Source: Allorhizobium borbori (GTDB taxonomy: Bacteria > Pseudomonadota > Alphaproteobacteria > Rhizobiales > Rhizobiaceae). Taken from it: 64,000 nt of DNA. The position numbers and the translations under genes are program-made. The notes under the pieces were generated by a model. The model was given only the letters and a program-made list of their open reading frames with translations, ran no database searches and was not told the origin of the DNA. Positions 55,060 to 62,538 of this stretch are shown piece by piece. Numbering within the stretch: the first letter of the stretch is position 1; every line of letters starts with the position of its first letter. The stretch covers positions 1 to 64,000 of the forward strand of contig NZ_JACIDU010000012.1 in the NCBI RefSeq assembly GCF_014196535.1. Direction: 5' to 3'.

Positions 55060-56345
55060 GGTGTGCGCTCCCTGCTTGCGATCCGCATCCAGGTAAACGC
55101 GTCCTCTGGCGACAGCAGAATCGTATCGCCGGTTGCGAGGCCGCGCAGCACCTCGACATTGGTGCCGCCGATGCGGCCGAGATCAACGAAGCGCCAGACA
55201 GCACGCCCTTCGCTTTCCACCCAGACACCGGCATGGCCATCGCGCCGGGCGATACTGGCAACCGGTACGGCCAGAACACCAGGCACTTCGCCAAGATCGA
55301 TGACGGCTGTGCCGCGCTGGCCAAGCGCCCAGTTTGGCGGCAGGCGTACCGGGGCTATATCGACCGTAAATTCCCGCGTTTCCTGATCGACTTCACGGGC
55401 AATGCGTCGCACCGTGCCGCGATAGAGCGCTTCGCCATTACCGCCAAAACGGATCGTTGCCATCTGCCCCGGTTCAAGCCGGGCGATCACACTTTCATCG
55501 AAGCGAGCCGACAAAACGATGCTGGCTGGATCGACAATGGTCATGATGACGCTGGACGGTGAAGCGACATCGCCGGGATTGAGTGTGCGGGATACAACGA
55601 CGCCGTCAATGGGCGCGCGGATCACCGACTTGTCGAGCAAGGCCTGGCTTGCCACGACATTCGCCGCCGCCGCCGCATCCTGCGCTTCGGCCTGTAAGAG
55701 CGCTGAGCCGGCCTTGGCCAGATCGGCCTCTGCCTGACGCACCGTCGTCTGCGCGCCTTCATAGGCGGATTGGGTGCCGACCCCGGAGCGGAGCAGTTCA
55801 CTTTGCCGGGCAAGGGTCCGGCGGGCGTTTTCAAGCGTTGCCTGCATCCGTGTGACATCGGCGGCGGTCGCCTCCACCGCCTTGCGGGCGGCTTCACGAG
55901 ATGCAAGGGCGGCATCGCGCCCGGCGCTCAGGTCGTGTGCGCCGATTTCGGCGATCACATCGCCCGTAGTCACAACATCATTGCGATCAAAGGGAAGTGC
56001 GGTGACAATACCCTGCAGGCTTGAACCGACATTGGCCCGTACCGTCGCATCCAGAACACCGGGGCCGGACAGTTCCGGCTGGAAACGGGATGACGTAACC
56101 GTGAGAAGATCCACCGTGTGAGGCACGGCGTAACGCAGGGCAAGAACGCTGACGCAGGCCGCGACGGCCAAAACGGCCCCCACCAGAAGGGTCCTGTCCA
56201 ACCGTTTCGGGCGCGATGGAGGGCGTTTGAAAACGCGTTCCGGTTTCTCTTCCACCGGTTGCGTATCCGCTCTCGCATCAATACGCGGGGCTGCCTGCGC
56301 TTCGGTAATGGCGTCTGGCCTGTCATGCAACGGCAATACGGACAC
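55056..56345 (-). CDS. HlyD-family periplasmic adaptor (DevB/MacA-like)
   Basis: 429 aa from GTG 56345, with AGGAAAAG upstream; the longer frame runs into the next gene. Short cytoplasmic N-terminus, a membrane helix (about 50-70, LLVGAVLAVAACVSVLAL), barrel-sandwich with long alanine-rich coiled hairpin (about 130-210). No outer-membrane partner is encoded nearby. First gene of the exporter operon, or second if read with the repeat protein at 56408. Confidence 0.85.
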   Translation of the reverse strand: MSVLPLHDRPDAITEAQAAPRIDARADTQPVEEKPERVFKRPPSRPKRLDRTLLVGAVLAVAACVSVLALRYAVPHTVDLLTVTSSRFQPELSGPGVLDATVRANVGSSLQGIVTALPFDRNDVVTTGDVIAEIGAHDLSAGRDAALASREAARKAVEATAADVTRMQATLENARRTLARQSELLRSGVGTQSAYEGAQTTVRQAEADLAKAGSALLQAEAQDAAAAANVVASQALLDKSVIRAPIDGVVVSRTLNPGDVASPSSVIMTIVDPASIVLSARFDESVIARLEPGQMATIRFGGNGEALYRGTVRRIAREVDQETREFTVDIAPVRLPPNWALGQRGTAVIDLGEVPGVLAVPVASIARRDGHAGVWVESEGRAVWRFVDLGRIGGTNVEVLRGLATGDTILLSPEDAFTWMRIASRERTP

Positions 56346-56407
56346 GGCTTCTTTTCCTGAATGAGGGAGAGACGCCCGATGGGTGTGTCCCGCCGGGCGC
56401 CAAGGCA

Positions 56408-56719
56408 TCATCGCGAGATGCTGCCGCTTCGCACGATGCTGCGGCCGTTTGGACCTGTTGTGGTGCGCGTGCCCGAGCAGGCGCCCGAACTGCAACTGAC
56501 CGATCCCGAACGGGAAATGCTTCCGCCATAGGGCCCTGTGCGCTTGACGGTTCGGGAGCAAGTGCCGCCACTACAGCCACCGCTGGCGGAGACACTGCCC
56601 GTGCCGCCATAGGGTCCGGTGACGGAACCGCTCCGAGAAAAGGCGTTGGCATCGGCCACGGATGCCAGAGCGAGAACGCCGGCTATCAGGGCGAAGGTGA
56701 ATGTTCTGGTCATGATCAT
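56408..56719 (-). CDS. Small secreted paired-cysteine repeat protein
   Basis: 103 aa. Signal peptide MTRTFTFALIAGVLALASVADA from ATG 56713 (ATG 56719 also in frame), then a Gly/Ser/Arg-rich mature part with two C-x4-C pairs, each followed by a T-G-P-x-G unit (CSGGTCSRTVKRTGPYGG, then CSSGACSGTRTTTGPNG). The repeat matches the C-terminus of the SH3 protein at 52362. A low-complexity secreted protein of unknown role. Upstream lies a TACAAA-N4-TACAAA site. Confidence 0.78.
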   Translation of the reverse strand: MIMTRTFTFALIAGVLALASVADANAFSRSGSVTGPYGGTGSVSASGGCSGGTCSRTVKRTGPYGGSISRSGSVSCSSGACSGTRTTTGPNGRSIVRSGSISR

Positions 56720-56835
56720 GATCCTCGATCGAATGTCCCGCCGGCGCTTTCCTGATCGCCAGCATCATCAAAGTGCAGCGCGATGTTTGCTGCCACTTGA
56801 ACCGGTAATGTCATGATGTTGAGGGTGATTTCCGC

Positions 56836-56851
56836 TTTGTATCGTTTTGTA
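56836..56851. promoter_or_regulatory. Direct-repeat site between the repeat gene and the response regulator
   Basis: TTTGTA-TCGT-TTTGTA on the plus strand, a perfect 6-bp direct repeat with 10-bp period, the usual architecture of OmpR-family sites. It lies 117 bases from the minus-strand repeat gene and 53 from the response regulator. Confidence 0.55.
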
Positions 56852-56903
56852 AAAGCCTCCGTTTTCGGTTGATTTTCCGCGCGTGAAATGGCGTCCTGAG
56901 GCC

Positions 56904-57620
56904 ATGGAACAGCATGTGAAAACAATTCTGGTTGTAGACGACGACGCGGAAATCCGCCGGTTGGTGGGTGATTTCCTCGGGCGCGAGGGCTTTGCCGTGG
57001 AATTGGCCGAGGACGGGCGCGGGATGGATGACGTCCTATCGCGCCTCCAGCCCGATCTGATCGTGCTCGATCTGATGCTGCCCGGCGAAGATGGCCTGTC
57101 GATCTGCAGGCGACTGCGCGCCGGAGGCGACGTGCCGATCCTGATGCTGACGGCCAAGGGCGATGAGACGGACCGGGTTGTCGGCCTTGAAATCGGCGCC
57201 GACGACTATGTCGTCAAACCCTTCGGGCCGCGGGAACTGCTGGCCCGCATCCGCGCACTTTTACGCCGCGCCTCCACCCGCCCGGCCCAGGCCGTGACCC
57301 GTCGCTTCGCTTTCGACCGCTTCGTCGCCGATCTCGACGCCCGCCAATTGACGAGTGAAGACGGCGAACTGGTGCCGCTGACCAGCGCCGAATTCGAGCT
57401 GCTCGCCTGTTTTGTCCTGCGCCCGCGGCGGGTTCTGTCCCGTGACCAGATCCTCGACTGGACCCACGGCCGCAACGCCGATCCCTTTGATCGCACAGTG
57501 GACATTCTGGTCTCGCGTTTGCGCAAAAAGCTCGATGGGCTGGGCTCCGGCGCCAATCTCATCAACACCATCCGCAATGGCGGCTATCTTCTCACCGTGC
57601 CCGTAAAGCAGGTGCCCTAG
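56904..57620 (+). CDS. OmpR/PhoB-family response regulator
   Basis: 238 aa. Receiver (about 7-118; phospho-Asp in IVLDLMLPGEDG, Lys in VVKPFG) plus winged HTH (about 140-235). ATG 56904 with GAGG upstream; GTG 56883 is an alternative. The stop directly abuts the kinase start. Probably binds the direct-repeat sites near the secreted-protein genes. Confidence 0.92.
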   Translation: MEQHVKTILVVDDDAEIRRLVGDFLGREGFAVELAEDGRGMDDVLSRLQPDLIVLDLMLPGEDGLSICRRLRAGGDVPILMLTAKGDETDRVVGLEIGADDYVVKPFGPRELLARIRALLRRASTRPAQAVTRRFAFDRFVADLDARQLTSEDGELVPLTSAEFELLACFVLRPRRVLSRDQILDWTHGRNADPFDRTVDILVSRLRKKLDGLGSGANLINTIRNGGYLLTVPVKQVP

Positions 57621-58961
57621 ATGGGGTTCGGGCTTGCCGCGCGCTTCATCGCCATCGGCGCGAGTGTTCTTCTGGCGCTTTGGGTAACGATGATTGCGTT
57701 GTTCTACTGGACAAACGATCTTTCTCACACCGCGACCCGCCTGCCTGCCGAACAGTTGAAGGCCATCGCCACACTGATCGATACGACGCCGCCGACGCAG
57801 CGCCCGCTGGTGCTGGAGGCGCTTCAGTCCTCCATGCTCGCCGTGTCGCTTCTGCCATCCGCGGCCTCATCGAACGGCGCAACCGAGATGCGCGACGAAA
57901 GTGACTTTGCGTCCTACCGTGCTTTGCTCGGCGCCCGATTGCTGTCGATCCGTTTTTTGGACGAGCCCGAAACCGTCGCCCGGCCCCGCCTTCTCCAGCG
58001 CGCCGCCCGTCCACTGTCCTTTCAGGTTACGCTTACTGATGGGCAGGTCCTTCTCGTCGAGGCACGCACCCCGTTCATCGTTACATTTTACGGCTTGCCC
58101 GCCGGCATGGGGGCCGGCCTCGTCGGCACGCTGTTCGGCGCGATAGCCTTCTTTCTCCTGCATCGGGAAATCCGGCCGTTGACGCGGCTTGCCGCTGCCG
58201 TGGATGCTATGGACCCTTCCGGGGAACCCGTTCCCCTGCCCGCGATCCGCGCCAGCACACCGGAAATTCGGGCGTTGATGCGTGCGTTCGAACATCTGCA
58301 AAGCCGTCTTCGCGTTATGACACGCTCGCGCATGGCATTGATCGGCGGCATTCAGCACGATGTGCGCAGTTTCGCCACCCGCCTGCGGCTCCGTCTCGAG
58401 CGCTTACCCGATGCGGCCGAGCGAGAGCGCGCCACCGCCGACATCACCGACATGATCGACCTGCTCGACAACGCGCTTCTTACTTCCCGCGCGGGAGTGG
58501 GCGCTCTGGAGGAAGAAATGCTGGATCTGGCGGAATTCCTGCGCGGCGAAATGGCGGACTATCGCCGGGCCGGACAGCCGGTGGTGCTGGAACCCTTCCT
58601 CTTCGATGCGGAGGCGTGGATGATCGGCGACCGGCTGGCGCTTCGGCGCGTCATCGGCAATATCGTCGACAATGCCGTGAAATACGGGCGCAGCGCACGC
58701 GTTTCCCTGACTGTCGATAGCCACACGCTGCATGTGCTGATTGCCGATGAGGGGCCGGGCTTTTCGGCGCAGGACGCCGAAATGCTGCTGGAACCGTTCG
58801 TGCGGGCAGAGCCCTCCCGCGCCCGCGCGACCGGTGGAGCAGGGCTGGGGCTTGCCGTTGCCCGCACGCTGATCGAGGCGCATGGCGGCTCGATCAGGCT
58901 TGGAAATGCCCGGCACGGCGGGCTGGTGGAACTGGTGCTGCCGCGTTTCACACCCGTGTGA
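57621..58961 (+). CDS. Sensor histidine kinase, EnvZ/RstB-like
   Basis: 446 aa inner-membrane kinase. Two helices (about 8-30 and 160-180) enclose a 130-residue periplasmic sensor; HAMP (about 180-235); H-box GGIQHDVRSFATRLRLRLER with phospho-His; HATPase with DNAVKYG, DEGPGF and GGAGLGLAVA. Directly follows the OmpR-type regulator. Likely senses envelope state. Confidence 0.92.
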   Translation: MGFGLAARFIAIGASVLLALWVTMIALFYWTNDLSHTATRLPAEQLKAIATLIDTTPPTQRPLVLEALQSSMLAVSLLPSAASSNGATEMRDESDFASYRALLGARLLSIRFLDEPETVARPRLLQRAARPLSFQVTLTDGQVLLVEARTPFIVTFYGLPAGMGAGLVGTLFGAIAFFLLHREIRPLTRLAAAVDAMDPSGEPVPLPAIRASTPEIRALMRAFEHLQSRLRVMTRSRMALIGGIQHDVRSFATRLRLRLERLPDAAERERATADITDMIDLLDNALLTSRAGVGALEEEMLDLAEFLRGEMADYRRAGQPVVLEPFLFDAEAWMIGDRLALRRVIGNIVDNAVKYGRSARVSLTVDSHTLHVLIADEGPGFSAQDAEMLLEPFVRAEPSRARATGGAGLGLAVARTLIEAHGGSIRLGNARHGGLVELVLPRFTPV

Positions 58962-58967
58962 AACGGC

Positions 58968-58983
58968 AACAAAATGCTACATT
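58968..58983. promoter_or_regulatory. Direct-repeat site upstream of Spy-like gene
   Basis: AACAAA-ATGC-TACATT on the plus strand, 74 bases before the Spy-like start. Same orientation toward its gene as the other two sites. Confidence 0.45.
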
Positions 58984-59056
58984 TTCAAACAGCCGGTACA
59001 TTCCGGCGAAAAGTGCGACCTCCATCCTGTTGTCATCAAGAACACAGGAGGAAGCC

Positions 59057-59587
59057 GTGAAAAAGCGGATCATCGTTTCCATTGCCGCCGGCATGATCTC
59101 AATCGCGAGCCTGCCGCTCGTCGCACGCGCGCAGGATGCCGCAGCCACCGCTCCGGCCCAGACGGATGTCGCCAGCGGCGATTGGCGAGCGCGAGGCACA
59201 AGTGGCGGCGATGACTTTGGCGCCCGGCTGGACGCCGTTCGCCGTCACTATAGCGGCAAGCTTATCCGCTTCCGGTTGGCGGGCATGTTGGCCACGCAGG
59301 AAACCGCCATCGGCATCCGGTCCGATCAAAAGGACGCCTGGCGGGCCTACACCACCGCGCTGCTGGCGCTGGTGCCCGAGCGCGAGGCCATGCTCGATCT
59401 CATCGGCGACGCGGATGAAGACCCCAGGGGACCGGAAGCCTTCGCCCGCGCGGAGGCGGTGGCCGACGCACTGGCGGACTATGCGACAAAGGCCACCGCG
59501 TTGAAACAGGCAATCACGGCATTGCGCGCTGCGCTGACACCCGCCCAGCTTGAAGCTGCACGCATACCACGCCTGTCGCACGGCTGA
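59057..59587 (+). CDS. Periplasmic Spy/CpxP-like LTxxQ protein
   Basis: 176 aa from GTG 59057 with AGGAGG upstream. Sec signal (ends LPLVARA-Q), then an all-helical body with the LTPAQ motif near the C-terminus, typical of Spy/CpxP chaperones that sense or buffer envelope stress. It follows the two-component genes and is probably one of their targets. Confidence 0.8.
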   Translation: MKKRIIVSIAAGMISIASLPLVARAQDAAATAPAQTDVASGDWRARGTSGGDDFGARLDAVRRHYSGKLIRFRLAGMLATQETAIGIRSDQKDAWRAYTTALLALVPEREAMLDLIGDADEDPRGPEAFARAEAVADALADYATKATALKQAITALRAALTPAQLEAARIPRLSHG

Positions 59588-59615
59588 GGTCATCTGCCGC
59601 TATCCCACCATCCCA

Positions 59616-59676
59616 TTTCGGCGCCCGCCGCGCCGAAAGCGGACGAGCTTCTACCCCTGCGACATGGCTCGTCCGC
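59616..59676 (+). terminator. Two back-to-back hairpins before the Cys-rich gene
   Basis: The first stem TTTCGGCGC / GCGCCGAAA (loop of 5) is followed with no gap by a 10-bp stem GCGGACGAGC / GCTCGTCCGC (18-base loop). They fill the 116-base gap after the Spy-like gene. No T run; could be terminator/attenuator or an RNA leader. Confidence 0.5.
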
Positions 59677-59703
59677 GCCCCCTTCCCGAAACCGGAGATC
59701 CTC

Positions 59704-59940
59704 ATGCGCCTTTTGATCGTTACAACCTTCACATTGCTTGCAACCATGGCCCATGCCCAGCAACTCAGCCGTCAGCAGCTTATGGAAATCCGTACAGTCT
59801 GCGAGGCCGACTTGCGCAAGCTTTGCGCGGGCGTGCAGCCCGGCGGCGGTCGGTTGGCACAATGCCTGCAACAGAATGCTTCCAGCATCTCTCAACCTTG
59901 CAAGGAAAAGCTGGCGGCAGTTCGGGCCGCGCGCTCCTGA
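59704..59940 (+). CDS. Small secreted cysteine-rich repeat protein
   Basis: 78 aa, Sec signal (ends ATMAHA-Q). The mature 60 residues carry four Cys spaced as in the bacterial cysteine-rich (Cys_rich_FGFR-like) repeat: C-x8-C ... C-x12-C (VCEADLRKLC, then QCLQQNASSISQPC). Function unknown. Ends 41 bases before the convergent chloride-channel gene. Confidence 0.78.
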   Translation: MRLLIVTTFTLLATMAHAQQLSRQQLMEIRTVCEADLRKLCAGVQPGGGRLAQCLQQNASSISQPCKEKLAAVRAARS

Positions 59941-59981
59941 GCGCAGCCGCCGGGAGCGATGCCGGCCAAGACAGTAAACAT

Positions 59982-61763
59982 CTAGAAGACATCGCCGAGC
60001 GTTGCCCGGCGATGCCGCTCAACCTCCTCGCTGTAACGACGCAAGGTGTGGCTTTCGGAGAGCTGTCCCTTGACCTGACGGCTGGTGGGATTGTCGAGCA
60101 CAGCAAGCGCTTCGCTCTGGGCCGTTTCGAAAACCTTCATTGCCTGATGCGCGTTCATCGATGGTGTCAGGAAATCATCACGATGGTGCACCAGTTCGGC
60201 CGGCAGTCGGTCAACGGCATCGAGGCGCTCGTCGGCGTGAAGTTCCGCGACCAAGACGATCCCTTGATAGCGTCCGTCCTTGTCGATCAGAATAATACGC
60301 TGGGTTGAGCCGAGCGGAAAGGCTTCTCGCAACTGCGTAACTGTCCGGCTGTCGTCGGCGGTCCTGATATCGGCACGCATCATACGGCCGACAGTGAGCG
60401 TGTTGATCCAGCCGACATCATGGGCGCTGCGAATGCCCTCCCCGCGTAAATGAAAGCGCCAGGTGGCGAACGAATAGCCGAAGCGATGCCGGACAACGAC
60501 GGAGGAGGTTATGACGGCCGCCAGAACCAGCGTCGTGATCGGGTAATCTCCGGTAATCTCAAGCGCGAGAAACGTCATCGTCAGTGGACCACCAATGATC
60601 GCGACGGCGAGCGAACTCATGCCGATCACCGCAAAGACATTTGGTGTGACCCCGGTTTCAATCGCAAAACCAAGCAGATGCGCAAAAATTTTCCCAAGCA
60701 GCGATCCCATGAACAGTGACGCAAAGAAAAGACCGCCCCTGAAACCCGAGCCGATGGAAATGGCGGAAGCACCCGATTTCAGCAGAAAGAGGATGATCAG
60801 TGGAAACAATGCGGTATCGCTGGACAGGTTGAGATGAAGCGAGCCGTGGCCGGCGGACATGATCTGAGGCGTTATCATCGCGAAAAGGCCGACCACGAGG
60901 CCGCCCAATACCGGTCGAAGTGGCACGGCGACCGAACTGCGATGGGCGAATTGCTCTGTTGCCGAAACGCCTTTCATGATGACGATACCGATCAATGCGC
61001 AGCCGATCCCAAGCAGGATTGCCGGCAGAAAATCCCACGGCCCGACCGGACCGATTGCGCCCACCTCGATAAGAAAGGTCTCGCCGGTAAAACTGCGGGC
61101 GACAAACGTCGCAACGATTGCCGCAATCACGACTGGCGCAAGGGCAACGACACTATAGGTGCCGATGATCAGTTCGAATGCGTAGAATGCGCCGGCAAGG
61201 GGCGCGTTGAAGGCCGCTGCTATCGCACCGGATGCGCCGCATCCGACGAGAATGCGCATGTCCTCCCGGCGGAGCGAAAGCTTCGTGCCCAGTTTGGAGG
61301 CGATACCCGAGGACATCTGGGTATAACCCGCCTCCAATCCGACGGATGCCCCGAACCCGTTGGAAATCAGGTTCTGGACGGCAACGATTACACTGTCCGT
61401 CATCGACAGTTTGCCGCCATAAAGTGCGTTGGCCTCGATGGGGTCAACGATTGACCGGGTTCTCAACCGTGAGAGAACGAACAGGACGAACCCAAGCAGG
61501 GCACCACCCGCCATCGGCCCAAGCAAAAGGGCGGGTTTGTTGACGAGCGTGGAAGAACTCAACCAATCACCATGCGCGATTCCGAAAACCACGCTGTGCA
61601 GGGTTTTCGAAAGCCAACTCATCGCGCTGACGGTAAACCCGGCCGCCACGCCAACCGCGCAGGCACAGACCATCAGGCCGATTTCACTCCCGCGTCTGAA
61701 AATCGCCCGACGTGCCAGCTTTACATAGGTCAGGAGGTCGCGAAACGGTAGAATACGTGTCAT
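59982..61763 (-). CDS. ClC-type chloride channel/antiporter with CBS domains
   Basis: 593 aa from ATG 61763. Voltage_CLC region (about 15-430) with VGCGASGAIAAAFNAPLAGAFYAFE; the helix-F motif is GLEAGYTQ instead of the usual GREGP, keeping the gating Glu but losing the Pro. Two C-terminal CBS-like stretches (about 450-570) probably bind nucleotides. Moves chloride across the inner membrane, perhaps in acid or osmotic stress. It stands alone between convergent and divergent neighbours. Confidence 0.88.
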   Translation of the reverse strand: MTRILPFRDLLTYVKLARRAIFRRGSEIGLMVCACAVGVAAGFTVSAMSWLSKTLHSVVFGIAHGDWLSSSTLVNKPALLLGPMAGGALLGFVLFVLSRLRTRSIVDPIEANALYGGKLSMTDSVIVAVQNLISNGFGASVGLEAGYTQMSSGIASKLGTKLSLRREDMRILVGCGASGAIAAAFNAPLAGAFYAFELIIGTYSVVALAPVVIAAIVATFVARSFTGETFLIEVGAIGPVGPWDFLPAILLGIGCALIGIVIMKGVSATEQFAHRSSVAVPLRPVLGGLVVGLFAMITPQIMSAGHGSLHLNLSSDTALFPLIILFLLKSGASAISIGSGFRGGLFFASLFMGSLLGKIFAHLLGFAIETGVTPNVFAVIGMSSLAVAIIGGPLTMTFLALEITGDYPITTLVLAAVITSSVVVRHRFGYSFATWRFHLRGEGIRSAHDVGWINTLTVGRMMRADIRTADDSRTVTQLREAFPLGSTQRIILIDKDGRYQGIVLVAELHADERLDAVDRLPAELVHHRDDFLTPSMNAHQAMKVFETAQSEALAVLDNPTSRQVKGQLSESHTLRRYSEEVERHRRATLGDVF

Positions 61764-61902
61764 GTCCTCGTCTCTCGAATGCGTCAGGGCACTGCCGCTC
61801 TCTACCCTGTCCCGGTCGCCATTCCAACCACGTTTAGCGCGGTGCCGATGTTGCCCCTGCCCTATAAAGGAATTGGCGGGCCGATCATGGGTGCGCAATC
61901 AA

Positions 61903-62538
61903 CTACCGCAGATCATGACCGTCAAGGGAACTAACCATCAACGCAAGCTCCGCCACTGAGCCAGCTTTCATCTTAGCCATGACCGAAGCCCGATACGCCT
62001 CGATCGTCTTGATTGAGAGATCCAATTCATAGGCGATGACCTTGTTGGCCTTGCCGGCTAGTATTCCCACCAGCACTTCCTGTTCGCGGCGCCCAAGCCG
62101 CCCGAGCCGCTCTTCAATGGCGCGGCGGCGGGTATTGCGCGACAGGCTTTCCTCCGAAACGCGGATTGCGGCGGTAACAGTATCCAGCAGGCGCTGTTCC
62201 TTGAACGGCTTCTCGATGAAATCGAAGGCGCCGGCTTTCAGCGCTTCCACCGCCATCGGCACGTCGCCATGGCCGGTGACAATCAACGCCGGCAGCGGAA
62301 AGGCGCGATCAGCCAGATGGCGCTGAAGCTCCAACCCACTCATGCCAGGCATACGCACATCCAGCACCATTGCACCGGGACGCAGCGCATCCTCGGCCGG
62401 AAGCGCCGCCAGCAATTCGGCTGCGGAAGCGAAAATCTTTGCTTCCAACCCGACTGACGCAAAGAGAAAAGCCATGGAACGGCGCATTGCCTCGTCATCA
62501 TCCACAATTAATACCAGCGGCGGATCGGTCTCGCTCAT
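61903..62538 (-). CDS. FixJ/TtrR-family response regulator
   Basis: 211 aa. Receiver (about 8-125; VLDVRMPGMSG with phospho-Asp, FIEKPF) and LuxR HTH (about 140-205; GRREQEVLVGILAGKANKVI). ATG 62538 overlaps the kinase stop by four bases. Output genes are not in the window. Confidence 0.92.
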   Translation of the reverse strand: MSETDPPLVLIVDDDEAMRRSMAFLFASVGLEAKIFASAAELLAALPAEDALRPGAMVLDVRMPGMSGLELQRHLADRAFPLPALIVTGHGDVPMAVEALKAGAFDFIEKPFKEQRLLDTVTAAIRVSEESLSRNTRRRAIEERLGRLGRREQEVLVGILAGKANKVIAYELDLSIKTIEAYRASVMAKMKAGSVAELALMVSSLDGHDLR

